Positions 1 to 8,946 of a stretch of 64,000 bases of DNA are shown here, piece by piece. This DNA is from Chryseobacterium sp. (GTDB lineage: Bacteria > Bacteroidota > Bacteroidia > Flavobacteriales > Weeksellaceae): contig NZ_CP044507.1 of NCBI RefSeq assembly GCF_008831505.1, positions 1,240,001 to 1,304,000 of the forward strand, given 5' to 3'. Below the pieces are notes generated by a model that had not been told where the DNA came from, did not search any database, and saw only the letters and a list, made by a program, of their open reading frames with translations. Every line of letters begins with the position of its first letter. Position 1 is the stretch's first letter. The position numbers and the translations under genes were made by a program.

Positions 1-921
1 CCAAACAATACCTCGCGCGAACATCTTCAGACGCTTTATGACCTTGGTTTCCGCCGCTGCAGTTTTGGTGTACAGGATTATGACCCACAGGTTCAGAAAG
101 CCATCAACCGAATCCAACCCTTTGAAAATGTAGAGCGCGTGACCAACTGGGCACGTGAGATTGGGTATACCAGTATTTCCCATGACCTGGTATTCGGGCT
201 GCCTTTCCACACCTGGGAAAAGATGGAATTTACCATCCGCCGTACCCTGGAACTGAAGCCTGACCGTCTGGCCTTCTATTCCTATGCCCATGTGCCGTGG
301 ATTAAAGGTGTGGGTCAGAGAGGTTTTGATGAAAACGATCTGCCAAGCGGCGAGGAAAAGCGCAAACTGTATGAAAACGGCAAAAAATTACTTGAAGAAC
401 TGGGATATATTGAAATCGGCATGGATCACTTCGCGCTTCCGCATGACGATCTTTATCAATCCATGGTTTCAGGCAACATCCACCGGAATTTCATGGGTTA
501 TTCTTCCGGTAAGACCCAACTGATGATAGGCCTAGGTATGAGTGCCATCTCCGATTCGTGGTATGCCTTTGCCCAAAATGAAAAGACTGTGGAGGATTAT
601 CAGAAACGTGTGGACGAAGGTATAATACCGGTATTCCGCGGACATATACTGAATGAGGAAGACCTTAACATCCGCCAGCATATCCTGAACATCATGTGCC
701 GGCTGGAAACTTCCTGGGACTGGCAGAATACGTTCCCGGAACTGCCAAATGCCCTGGAAGCACTTCAGGAAATGCAGGACGACGGTCTGGTGGAAATCTC
801 TGAAAACGCGATTAAGATCACGGAAAAGGGCCGCGCATTCACGAGAAATGTAGCGATGACCTTTGACCTGAGAATGATGAGGAAAAAACCCGAAACGCGC
901 ATTTTTTCGATGACGATTTAA
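1..921 (+). CDS. hemN: Oxygen-independent coproporphyrinogen III oxidase HemN, C-terminal part (5' end outside window)
   Basis: The reading frame is open from base 1, so the gene begins upstream; about 306 C-terminal residues are visible of a protein usually near 455. The first 40 codons contain the HemN signature FGVQDYDPQVQKAINR followed by QPF, which belongs to the radical-SAM barrel; the CxxxCxC cluster motif lies outside the window. The end carries the typical HemN tail (FDLRMMRKKPETRIFSMTI). HemN converts coproporphyrinogen III to protoporphyrinogen IX without oxygen in the cytoplasm. A GTG at 139 is internal and is not the start. A second, degraded copy of part of the 3' end lies at 2009-2113. 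Confidence 0.93.
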   Translation, partial: PNNTSREHLQTLYDLGFRRCSFGVQDYDPQVQKAINRIQPFENVERVTNWAREIGYTSISHDLVFGLPFHTWEKMEFTIRRTLELKPDRLAFYSYAHVPWIKGVGQRGFDENDLPSGEEKRKLYENGKKLLEELGYIEIGMDHFALPHDDLYQSMVSGNIHRNFMGYSSGKTQLMIGLGMSAISDSWYAFAQNEKTVEDYQKRVDEGIIPVFRGHILNEEDLNIRQHILNIMCRLETSWDWQNTFPELPNALEALQEMQDDGLVEISENAIKITEKGRAFTRNVAMTFDLRMMRKKPETRIFSMTI

Positions 922-1041
922 TTTGGGAATCCAATATAGAAATGAAAAAGCGACTTGTAAAAGTTGCTTTTTTTATTGAAATTGATATTTAATAAAGTAA
1001 ATTTGAAATGTTCAACTTTCAGTAAAAACGTAAATAACTCT

Positions 1042-1914
1042 ATGAAAAAAGCAATACCACTTATCATTGTATTTGTAAGTTTTAATTTCTATGGTCAGAC
1101 TTTAGAGCAAAAAGCGGCGGAAAAAGCTTGCGAATGTGTCAAAGAAATAAGGACCTTAAATGATGAGAATTACATAGAATGTATCTCCAAATCATTGACA
1201 GAATCTTTAATAGAAACTGATCGTAAAGAGAATTTTAAGAAAATTTCGACTGTTGATGGGATGAAGAATACTTTATCTGAAGTTGACTCAATTGTAAAAT
1301 TAATTTGCAGTATTGATCAAAATGCTCTACTTGAAGAAAAGACCAAACTGTATTATCGGTATTCCGAAAATTTAAATGCAACAAATTCCTATAAAATTGG
1401 GAAAGATTTTATGGATGCAGAAAATTATAAATTAGCAATTGAAGCTTTTCAATTAGCGTTAAAAAATGATCCTAATTTCGTCTTAGCTTTAGATGATATT
1501 GCAATGTCATATAGGAAAATCGATCAATATGAAGAGGCTATTCAATTTTATCAAAAATCCTTAGACATTTTTCCGGAAGGAGATTTTGCGTTAATGAATA
1601 TTGCAGTAGTGTATAGTCTAAAACACGACTACAAAACCTCAGGTGAGTATTTTAAAAAGTTGATAAAATTTCATCCAAATTATGCTGAAGGATACTATGG
1701 TTTAGGGAGAAGTTTTGCGTTCTTAGAAGATTACGAAAATGCACTAACTAATATTATTAAAGCACATAAAATTTACGTAAAAGAGGGTTCACAGTACACA
1801 AAAGATTCACAACAAATGATACAAATTATTTTTAATGAAATGAAGAAAGGGGAGAAGGAGAAAGATTTTTATAGGATTGCTAAAGAAAATGACGTGAACA
1901 TTAACCATTTTTAA
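1042..1914 (+). CDS. Secreted TPR-repeat protein, AT-rich
   Basis: 290 residues from the ATG at 1042, chosen because it gives a clean signal peptide (MKKAIPLIIVFVSFNFYGQ); the frame stays open upstream to 964 without a better start. Residues about 110-260 form tandem TPR helices (ALKNDPNFVLALDDIAMSY, KLIKFHPNYAEGYYGLGRSF). The N-terminal part has paired Cys (ACECVKEI) and another Cys further on, typical of Bacteroidetes periplasmic proteins of unknown role. The base composition is much richer in A+T than hemN and the sugar dehydrogenase on either side, and a hemN 3' remnant lies just downstream, suggesting that the gene arrived by recombination. Function is unknown; TPRs suggest protein binding. 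Confidence 0.8.
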   Translation: MKKAIPLIIVFVSFNFYGQTLEQKAAEKACECVKEIRTLNDENYIECISKSLTESLIETDRKENFKKISTVDGMKNTLSEVDSIVKLICSIDQNALLEEKTKLYYRYSENLNATNSYKIGKDFMDAENYKLAIEAFQLALKNDPNFVLALDDIAMSYRKIDQYEEAIQFYQKSLDIFPEGDFALMNIAVVYSLKHDYKTSGEYFKKLIKFHPNYAEGYYGLGRSFAFLEDYENALTNIIKAHKIYVKEGSQYTKDSQQMIQIIFNEMKKGEKEKDFYRIAKENDVNINHF

Positions 1915-2008
1915 TCAATCTTACAGGTGATTCTTATCATGCGCTTAATGTGTCGACTAGCAGACTGCGTTTCGGAAGCTACCGACTGCGCTTGACGCAC
2001 AGACCTAA

Positions 2009-2113
2009 ATGCAGGACGACGGTTTGGTGGAGATTAAGGATAACAACATCAAAATCATGGAGAAGGCGCCCGCGAAAGATAACAACAGAGCCCGAGCAAT
2101 TATAATACAATAA
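2009..2113 (+). pseudogene. Remnant of a second hemN 3' end
   Basis: A 34-codon frame from 2009 to the TAA at 2111-2113 begins MQDDGLVEIKDNNIKIMEKA, which matches the HemN residues encoded at about 772-831 in 15 of 20 positions. The match then stops: the conserved RNVAM...FSMTI tail of HemN is absent. The piece is close to, but not identical with, the intact hemN upstream, so it is more likely the stump of a different hemN allele than a recent tandem copy. It borders the AT-rich TPR gene on its downstream side. Confidence 0.75.
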
Positions 2114-2117
2114 TTTC

Positions 2118-3476
2118 TTATTTCACCATCAACTTTTCCGTAAACACCTTCACATTATCCGCGTAAATATTTACAAAGTAGATTCCCGGAACCAAACGCG
2201 AAATATCAACACTGCCGCCCTCGTTAAGTTTCGTTCTATGCACCATTCGGCCTTCAGCATTCGTAAAATCTGCTGTCCGATCTGTCCCGGTTACACCTTG
2301 TACGGATATTATTCCTGAGGCCGGATTCGGATATATTTTAACTCCACCAGCCACGTTTTCCTGAGTGCCGAGGGTGGTAGTCGTAACTTTATAAATTTTT
2401 CCGTTATTGATGGACGCCACATAAAGTTCTTTCTGAGCATCCTGACCGAAGGTAGAAAAGTTGTTTCCGCTGAAAGCCGTTGTCCATGTGATTGTATTGT
2501 CCGGACTCATCATTCCAATCTGAGCCGAGCAATAGTCTGCAAAGAAATACTTTCCGCTAAATGCCGGATAGAGAGAACCGCGGTAAACATAGCCGCCCGT
2601 AATTGAGCATTTACCCCCGGAGTGGTTATAAACCGCAACCGGATACGTCATAGTATTTGCGGCCGCACAACCCGTTGAGTTATAAACAGTGTTACCCTCG
2701 TAACACCGCCATCCGTAGTTCAGTCCGCCCTGTGATGCAGGCATTCTGTTAATTTCTTCAATCTGGTTCTGTCCTACATCCGCAATCAGAATATTTCCGG
2801 CAGTATGATCGAACGAGAATTTCCAGGCATTTCGCAGGCCGTAAGCCCAAACTTCATCGGCGCCGTCTGTGCCGACGAAAGGATTACCGGGCGGAATATT
2901 ATATGGCGCAGCACCATTGATGTCAATTCTTAAAAGTTTGGCCAGTAAAGCATTTTTGTTCTGTCCGTTATTGTTGGGGTCTCCACCGCTGCCGCCGTCA
3001 CCTGTAGAGATATAGAGATATCCGTCTGCGCCGAAGTGCATGCTGCCACCGTTATGATTGGAGAATGGCTTGGGAATGTTCAGTATAATATTTTCCGATG
3101 CCGGATTTGCAGTATCAGCATTTCCTGAGCTTACACTGTAACGGGCTACCGTTATATTACCGGACAAGTCGTTGTAGTACACGAAAAAATAACCGTTTGC
3201 CGCATATTGAGGGTGAAAGGCCAGCCCCAGAAGTCCTCTTTCTCCACCATAATTGATCTTGGTGCTGATATCCAGAAAATTAACTGGATTCACTGTTCCG
3301 GAAGGCTGCACAATTTTAATCTGGCCTGTTTGCTGTACCACAAACAGACGTGCATCATTTGCATGCACGATCTCCACCGGCGACGAGAAGCCGGTACTGA
3401 ATTCCTGTAGCAGCACAGTTTGAGCCTGGATATGCATGGCGCCGACACAAATCACCAACGTGTATAAATGTTTCAT
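2118..3476 (-). CDS. Secreted PQQ-dependent sugar (glucose/sorbosone) dehydrogenase with T9SS sorting tail
   Basis: 452 residues. A signal peptide (MKHLYTLVICVGAMHIQAQ) is followed by a six-bladed GSDH beta-propeller at about 25-365, recognisable by RGLLGLAFHPQY, HNGGSMHFGADGYLYISTGD and GYVYRG. Residues about 380-452 are a type A T9SS C-terminal domain (IYPNPASGIISVQG ... GIYFVNIYADNVKVFTEKLMVK), so the enzyme is expected on the cell surface or released through the type IX system. The family oxidises aldose sugars with PQQ; substrate and cofactor are not shown by the sequence. It is a single gene convergent with the hemN region and divergent from secDF. Confidence 0.88.
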   Translation of the reverse strand: MKHLYTLVICVGAMHIQAQTVLLQEFSTGFSSPVEIVHANDARLFVVQQTGQIKIVQPSGTVNPVNFLDISTKINYGGERGLLGLAFHPQYAANGYFFVYYNDLSGNITVARYSVSSGNADTANPASENIILNIPKPFSNHNGGSMHFGADGYLYISTGDGGSGGDPNNNGQNKNALLAKLLRIDINGAAPYNIPPGNPFVGTDGADEVWAYGLRNAWKFSFDHTAGNILIADVGQNQIEEINRMPASQGGLNYGWRCYEGNTVYNSTGCAAANTMTYPVAVYNHSGGKCSITGGYVYRGSLYPAFSGKYFFADYCSAQIGMMSPDNTITWTTAFSGNNFSTFGQDAQKELYVASINNGKIYKVTTTTLGTQENVAGGVKIYPNPASGIISVQGVTGTDRTADFTNAEGRMVHRTKLNEGGSVDISRLVPGIYFVNIYADNVKVFTEKLMVK

Positions 3477-3646
3477 AACAAGGTCATTTATAATTATTTA
3501 TGAAGGTATGTTGATATAAACCTTTCTGTTTTACATCAGGATACTGAAAATTAATATAATGCACATTTTTTTGAAAGTCCTTCAAAAATCCCTAAATTAA
3601 GGAAGTTGAAATGTTAAAATAATGTGAAAAGTGCTAATAAAAACAT

Positions 3647-3654
3647 TATATTTG
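3647..3654 (+). promoter_or_regulatory. -7 box of secDF promoter
   Basis: TATATTTG fits the Bacteroidetes housekeeping -7 consensus TAnnTTTG and lies 27 bases before the secDF ATG. A weak -33 match (TGTG) is present about 20 bases upstream. Confidence 0.6.
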
Positions 3655-3681
3655 CCGACTAAATTTTAATGTTGTATTATA

Positions 3682-6597
3682 ATGCAAGGAAAAGGATTTA
3701 TAACGCTTATTGCGGTTATACTAGGCTTAATCTGCATCAACGAGTTGCTGCCCACGTGGTATGCCGGTAAAGTTGAGAAGCAGGCTACAGAAATTTCGGC
3801 AGGGGATCCTGTGAAATATCAGAAAGAGCTGGACAGGCTCTCCAAGGATACCCTTAATCTTGGGTTTACAAAACTCCATTATAAAGGAGCCAAGGAAAAA
3901 GAAATGAAACTTGGTCTGGACCTTAAAGGCGGTATCAATGTACTGTTGGAAATTAACCAGAGAGATCTCATCAGTAACCTGACCAATTATTCAGAAAACC
4001 CTATCCTGATTGAGGCACTGAACCGTACTGATGAAGTCCAGAAGAACTCAACCCGTTCCTACATAGATAACTTTTTTGTGCAGTTTGACGCTGTGAATAA
4101 AGAGAAAGGTGCTAACCTTAAACTTGCCGACCCTGAAATCTTCGGCAATCCAAACCTTACTGAGATCCGGTTTAACACCAGCGACGAGGAAGTTAAAAAA
4201 ATCGTAAGCAACAGAATTGAACTGTCTACCGGTACCGCATATGAGGTAATCCGTACCCGTATCGATAAGATGGGGGTAACGCAGCCAAACGTTCAGCGTG
4301 TACCCGGCACAGGTCGTATTTCCGTGGAAATGCCGGGTGTAAAAGATATTGACCGTGTAAAGAAAATGCTTCAGACTTCTGCAAAACTACAGTTCTGGGA
4401 AGTACAGCAACTTCCGGAAGTGGCTCCTTATTTTGAGCAGCTTTCACAAATTATCGCGGTTAAAGGTGATTCTATAGGCGTACCGAAGACAACAAACCTG
4501 ATGAACTTGCTGCAGCTCAATACAATGGCTGCAAACGGTGTGGGTAATATAAAACTTAGTGATACCGCAACAGTAAATAAAATTCTGAACAGCGAGATTG
4601 CAAAAAAAGCCAGACCAGCCAATATCAAGCATACCAACTTCTTTTGGGGATATAAACCGGATGCAGGCAACGAAGGTAATTTGGTTCTGTATGCAATTAG
4701 AGGAAATGCCTCGCAGAAAGCTCCCGTAGATGGTGCCGTAGAATCTGCAAACATAGGATATGACGACTTAGGCAGAGTAGTGGTAGACATGCAGATGGAT
4801 TCCAAAGGTGCAAAGGACTGGAAAACCATGACTGAGAAAAACGTTGGAAAGCCGGTTGCTGTTACCCTGGACAATGTGGTATATACCGCTCCTAATGTAA
4901 ACGAAGCCATCCCAAGCGGAAGAACTCAGATCTCCGGAAACTTTTCTCAGGAAGAGGCCCAGGATTTGGTGAATGTTCTTGGCGCAGGTAAACTTCCTGC
5001 AGGTGCTAAAATCGTACAGGCAGAAGTGGTAGGGCCATCATTGGGTGCTGAATCTATCCAGTCCGGTATGTGGTCTTTCATCATCGCCTTTTTGATTATC
5101 GTTGTTTACCTGATATTTTATTATGGCGGCGCCGGTGTTTACGCGGTTATTGCAATGCTCATCAACCTGTTCTTCCTTATGGGTATTATGGATTCGGTGG
5201 ATGCTACGCTTACCCTTCCCGGTATTGCGGGGGTAGTACTTTCCATGGCCATGGCCATTGATGCCAACGTAATTGTATATGAAAGAACCAAGGAAGAACT
5301 CTTCCTGGGTAAAAATATCAAGGAAGCCTACAAAGAAGGGTTCAATTTCTCCCTTTCTGCTATTATTGACGGTAACATCACTTCACTCCTTACAGCAATT
5401 GTACTTTATGTTTTCGGTACGGGACCAATTAAAGGTTTTGCTGTTACATTGGGTATCGGTATCCTGATGTCTATGTTTACCTGTGTACTTCTAACAAGGG
5501 TGATGATTTTTAACCGTCTTGAAAAAGGCAAAGGACTGTCAGTTTGGACACCGATGACCAAGAATCTGTTCCGCAATACGTGGATCGATTTTATCGGCAA
5601 AAGAAAATTCGCCTATATCTTCTCGGCCATACTTACAGTAATCTGTCTCGGATCAATCTTTACACAAGGATTTAAATTTGGTGTAGATTTTAACGGCGGG
5701 CGGAGTTATGTAGTTCGTTTCGACAAATCCGTTAATCCGGTTGATGCGGATGAGAGTCTGCAAAAGATCTTTGTGGCGAAGGATGGAGACCAGAATGCGG
5801 TTGATGTAAAAACATTCGGCAGCGATAACCAGCTGAAGATTACTACGGATTATATGATCAATGAGCAATCCGTAGAAGCTGATATGGCCGTAGAACAGAA
5901 ACTGTTTGAAGGTCTTAAACCATACCTACCGGCAAATGCCTCAATTCAAAATTTCAAAGGCGGAGATGACGGTGCTGCTTATGGAATCATCAGTTCCGTA
6001 AAAGTAGGCCCTACCGTTGCCGATGATATTAAGACGGGTGGTGCCCTGGCACTGTTTATCGCACTTATCGGTATCTTCCTTTATATTCTTTTAAGATTTA
6101 AAAGATGGCAGTTCTCCACCGGAGCCATTGCTTCTCTGGTGCATGATGCGATCGTGATCCTGGGTGTGTATTCCTTACTCAGGAATATGATGCCGTTCAG
6201 CATGGAGATCAATCAGGACTTTATTGCGGCTTTGCTTACAGTTCTGGGTTACTCCATCAATGATACGGTAATCATTTTTGACAGAATTCGTGAGTATCTG
6301 AAGGAAAAGAAATCGTTGACACTGGAGAACCTTTTCAACGACTCGATTTCAAGCACGCTGGGCCGGACGTTTAACACAGCCTTTGCAACCTTCCTTGTAA
6401 TCCTGGCCATCTTTATTTTTGGTGGTGAGAACCTGAGAGGGTTTATGTTTGCACTTCTGATAGGAGTAGGATTCGGAACATATTCCACATGGTTTATAGC
6501 CTCCGCAGTATCTTACGACCTTCTGAAGAAAAAGGGCACTAAAGCCCTTGCCGAGAAGCCTGCCGTAGAGGAGAACACAGGTTCAACACGCAATTAA
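3682..6597 (+). CDS. secDF: Protein translocase subunit SecDF (fused SecD and SecF)
   Basis: 971 residues, the single-chain SecDF usual in Bacteroidetes. The SecD half has an N-terminal membrane helix (about 3-22), the D1 motif LGLDLKGGINVLLEI at about 75-90, a periplasmic domain, and the segment SGRTQISGNFSQEEAQDL before five further helices (about 455-620). The SecF half starts near 640 and contains FKFGVDFNGGRSYVVRF (about 664) and helices around 785-950. SecDF uses the proton gradient to pull preproteins from the SecYEG channel into the periplasm. A strong terminator follows. There are no signs of damage. Confidence 0.97.
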   Translation: MQGKGFITLIAVILGLICINELLPTWYAGKVEKQATEISAGDPVKYQKELDRLSKDTLNLGFTKLHYKGAKEKEMKLGLDLKGGINVLLEINQRDLISNLTNYSENPILIEALNRTDEVQKNSTRSYIDNFFVQFDAVNKEKGANLKLADPEIFGNPNLTEIRFNTSDEEVKKIVSNRIELSTGTAYEVIRTRIDKMGVTQPNVQRVPGTGRISVEMPGVKDIDRVKKMLQTSAKLQFWEVQQLPEVAPYFEQLSQIIAVKGDSIGVPKTTNLMNLLQLNTMAANGVGNIKLSDTATVNKILNSEIAKKARPANIKHTNFFWGYKPDAGNEGNLVLYAIRGNASQKAPVDGAVESANIGYDDLGRVVVDMQMDSKGAKDWKTMTEKNVGKPVAVTLDNVVYTAPNVNEAIPSGRTQISGNFSQEEAQDLVNVLGAGKLPAGAKIVQAEVVGPSLGAESIQSGMWSFIIAFLIIVVYLIFYYGGAGVYAVIAMLINLFFLMGIMDSVDATLTLPGIAGVVLSMAMAIDANVIVYERTKEELFLGKNIKEAYKEGFNFSLSAIIDGNITSLLTAIVLYVFGTGPIKGFAVTLGIGILMSMFTCVLLTRVMIFNRLEKGKGLSVWTPMTKNLFRNTWIDFIGKRKFAYIFSAILTVICLGSIFTQGFKFGVDFNGGRSYVVRFDKSVNPVDADESLQKIFVAKDGDQNAVDVKTFGSDNQLKITTDYMINEQSVEADMAVEQKLFEGLKPYLPANASIQNFKGGDDGAAYGIISSVKVGPTVADDIKTGGALALFIALIGIFLYILLRFKRWQFSTGAIASLVHDAIVILGVYSLLRNMMPFSMEINQDFIAALLTVLGYSINDTVIIFDRIREYLKEKKSLTLENLFNDSISSTLGRTFNTAFATFLVILAIFIFGGENLRGFMFALLIGVGFGTYSTWFIASAVSYDLLKKKGTKALAEKPAVEENTGSTRN

Positions 6598-6617
6598 TAG
6601 TTTATCATATAGTGCCG

Positions 6618-6646
6618 ATGTCCCCTTTTTGGGGACATTTTTTTTG
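6618..6646 (+). terminator. Rho-independent terminator after secDF
   Basis: Stem ATGTCCCC / GGGGACAT with a T5 loop, followed by a run of T, 20 bases after the secDF stop codon. Confidence 0.85.
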
Positions 6647-6720
6647 TTGATGTATATGCAGCAATATAATTGTCTGCTCATTTTGAAAAAATAGCTGCTT
6701 CCACAGTATTCAATAATTCT

Positions 6721-6728
6721 TACCTTCG
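6721..6728 (+). promoter_or_regulatory. Possible -7 box directly before the MFS gene
   Basis: TACCTTCG is a near match to TAnnTTTG and ends 5 bases before the GTG start at 6734. If it is used, transcription would begin essentially at the start codon. No good -33 element is visible. Confidence 0.4.
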
Positions 6729-6733
6729 CAGCT

Positions 6734-7960
6734 GTGAAAAAGAATAAAAAATCGGCAGCCATAGGGTTTATATTTATTACTCTTTTGGTTGATATCACTG
6801 GCTGGGGGATTGTAATTCCGGTTGTACCATCGCTCATCCAGGAACTCATTCATGACGCTGATCTCAGCGTGGCATCCCAGTACGGCGGTTGGCTTAGCTT
6901 TGTCTACGCTTTTATGCAGTTTCTTTTTGCACCTATTCTCGGTAACCTGAGTGACAAATACGGTAGGCGGCCCGTTATCCTGTTTGCGCTACTGGGCTTT
7001 GCGCTAAACTTCTTCATCCAGGCCTGGGCACCAACTATATTCTGGCTGTTCGTGGGCCGGATTCTCTCCGGAGTTACAGGTGCGAGTATTACCACTGCCA
7101 GCGCGTATATCGCTGATATTTCTGATGACAGCAACCGGGCTAAAAATTTTGGGATGATAGGCGCTGCCTTTGGTCTGGGCTTCATCCTGGGACCTGTGAT
7201 TGGCGGACTGCTGGGACAGTTTGGTCCACGTGTTCCGTTTATAGCAGCCGGTATTCTCTGCTTACTGAACTTCCTGTATGGTATCTTTGTACTTCCTGAA
7301 AGTCTCGGTCAGGAGCACCGGCGCAATTTCAGCTGGAAACGTGCCAATCCGGTGGGCACACTTTTCAATATCCGACGCTACCCAGCCATCCTTTATCTGA
7401 TGATGGCCTGGTTCCTGGTTTATATCGCCGCACATGCCATCCAGACAAACTGGGCCTTCTTTACCATGTACCGCTTCAGTTGGGATGAGAAGATGGTCGG
7501 CATTTCGCTCGGAGTTATGGGAGCCATGACTGCTGTTGTGCAGGGCTTTCTGATTCGCCGTATACATCCTAAGTTCGGGACCGAACGCAGTATTTTGTAC
7601 GGTATTATGCTTTATGCTACAGGTATGTTGCTTTTCGCATTCGCTTATAAGGAATGGATGATGTTCGCTATCTTAATGCTTTACTGTTTGGGTGGAATCG
7701 CCGGCCCGGCACTGCAGTCTGTGATCTCATCCAAAGTACCTGCCAACGAGCAGGGCGACATCCAGGGTGCACTCACATCAGTAGTAAGCATTACGTCCAT
7801 CATTGGACCACCACTGATGACGAACGTGTTTTATTTCTTTACACATGATCAGGCGCCTTTCCAGTTCCCGGGCGCACCTTTCTTCCTGGGTTTTCTATTT
7901 ATGGCTACCAGTGCGGGATTTGTGTACTACGTTTTTCACCGGAAAAAATCTAAAAAGTGA
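6734..7960 (+). CDS. MFS transporter, TetA/TCR-type drug:H+ antiporter family
   Basis: 408 residues with about 12 hydrophobic segments. Helix 1 carries the TetA-like stretch DITGWGIVIPVVPSLI, and the loop between helices 2 and 3 has motif A (GNLSDKYGRRPVI, about 69-81). Further TetA-type features are the SGVTGASITTASAYIAD segment and the helix 5 region GLGFILGPVIGGLLG. Flavobacterial relatives are usually annotated as TCR/Tet family exporters, but the substrate cannot be read from sequence and resistance should not be assumed. The start is GTG at 6734, directly behind a possible -7 box; no other start fits the first helix. It is a single gene between the secDF terminator and tatA. Confidence 0.85.
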   Translation: MKKNKKSAAIGFIFITLLVDITGWGIVIPVVPSLIQELIHDADLSVASQYGGWLSFVYAFMQFLFAPILGNLSDKYGRRPVILFALLGFALNFFIQAWAPTIFWLFVGRILSGVTGASITTASAYIADISDDSNRAKNFGMIGAAFGLGFILGPVIGGLLGQFGPRVPFIAAGILCLLNFLYGIFVLPESLGQEHRRNFSWKRANPVGTLFNIRRYPAILYLMMAWFLVYIAAHAIQTNWAFFTMYRFSWDEKMVGISLGVMGAMTAVVQGFLIRRIHPKFGTERSILYGIMLYATGMLLFAFAYKEWMMFAILMLYCLGGIAGPALQSVISSKVPANEQGDIQGALTSVVSITSIIGPPLMTNVFYFFTHDQAPFQFPGAPFFLGFLFMATSAGFVYYVFHRKKSKK

Positions 7961-8046
7961 GATGCTGTTTTTTTCCATACAGCCTGCGCCGATTCTCATT
8001 AAAGGTTTAAGGCTGCATTACCGCAGACATTTGTTATTAGTTTTTG

Positions 8047-8054
8047 TATTTTTG
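8047..8054 (+). promoter_or_regulatory. -7 box of tatA promoter
   Basis: TATTTTTG matches TAnnTTTG exactly and ends 4 bases before the tatA ATG at 8059, so the expected transcription start coincides with the start codon. No well-spaced -33 TTG is visible. Confidence 0.5.
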
Positions 8055-8058
8055 TGCC

Positions 8059-8376
8059 ATGGAATTAGGTTTCTCTGAAATTATTGTAGTAATACTCGCA
8101 ATTATCGTTTTGTTTGGTCCGGACAAAATACCGTCTATCGCACGTGACCTGGGACTGGGTGTCCGGAAAATGAAAGGTGCAATGGAGGATATAAAAACCG
8201 AAATTTTGAAGGAAACCGATAATCCTGTTGCGGAAATTAAACGCGAGATTGAAAAGGTGAAAGAAGCTGCCAAAGAATATGATCCCACCCATGATTTAAG
8301 ACGCGATCTGGATCTTACGGCCAAGGCAAAGGAAGATCAGCTTTCCGATACTCACCAGGGCCCTGTAAGCCGATAA
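8059..8376 (+). CDS. tatA: Sec-independent translocase protein TatA/TatB-like
   Basis: 105 residues from the ATG at 8059; upstream in-frame TTG at 8044 would overlap the promoter box. The N-terminus is the single Tat membrane helix followed by the FGP hinge (LGFSEIIVVILAIIVLFGPDKIP) and an amphipathic helix (ARDLGLGVRKMKGAMEDI). The rest is charged and helical. The length and the MELGFSEI start are usual for the flavobacterial TatA/B protein that forms the twin-arginine pore with TatC; tatC is not in the window. The stop codon is 4 bases before the PAP2 gene, so the two are likely co-transcribed. Confidence 0.9.
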   Translation: MELGFSEIIVVILAIIVLFGPDKIPSIARDLGLGVRKMKGAMEDIKTEILKETDNPVAEIKREIEKVKEAAKEYDPTHDLRRDLDLTAKAKEDQLSDTHQGPVSR

Positions 8377-8380
8377 TGCA

Positions 8381-8935
8381 ATGCAGGAGTTAGTAGCCGC
8401 AGATAAAGAGCTTTTTTTGTTCCTGAACGGACTCGGAAGTGTCGGTTTTGACAATTTCTGGCTCATGATTTCTGAAAAGTGGATTTGGATTCCGCTTTAC
8501 CTTGTCTTTCTCATTGTGCTGCTGCGAACTTATGGATGGCGCGCGCTTCTCTATATGCTTGTCTTCATCGCATTAGGCGTGGCGGTTTCCGACCAGCTGG
8601 CAGGAATCTTTAAAGTGGGTATTGCCAGACTGAGACCCTGCCATGATCCCGCGCTTGAAACTTTGATGCGGGAAGTGGAATGTGGCGGCAGTTTTGGTTT
8701 CTATTCGGCACACGCATCCAATACGTTTTTTATTGCTAACTTTATGACGCTCATGCTGAAGAGAAAGTTCGGATGGTTTCCGTACTTCCTTTTCCTTTGG
8801 GCCGCCATAGTTTCTTACAGCCGCATTTACCTGGGCGTCCACTTTCCGATGGATATCTTAATGGGAGGGGGTGTAGGTTATTTATTAGGGGGTCTATTTG
8901 CAACATTAAGCCTTAAAGTAATGAATAAGAAATAA
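8381..8935 (+). CDS. PAP2-family membrane phosphatase
   Basis: 184 residues, about five membrane helices. The three-part phosphatase signature is readable: K-VGIARL-RP (motif 1, about 77-85), YSAHASN (motif 2, the usual PSGH changed to SAH) and SRIYLGVHFPMD (motif 3, about 147-158). Such enzymes remove phosphate from lipids such as undecaprenyl diphosphate or phosphatidic acid; which one is not determined. The gene is placed between tatA and a TPR gene with gaps of 4 and 11 bases and is probably part of one operon. Confidence 0.87.
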   Translation: MQELVAADKELFLFLNGLGSVGFDNFWLMISEKWIWIPLYLVFLIVLLRTYGWRALLYMLVFIALGVAVSDQLAGIFKVGIARLRPCHDPALETLMREVECGGSFGFYSAHASNTFFIANFMTLMLKRKFGWFPYFLFLWAAIVSYSRIYLGVHFPMDILMGGGVGYLLGGLFATLSLKVMNKK

Positions 8936-8946
8936 ACCTGAATGCA

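Noticed and set aside
1927-2004. Repeated ACTGCG motif and partial inverted repeat as an attachment site
   Set aside because: Repeats are only 6 bases and the inverted match is imperfect; no integrase is nearby.
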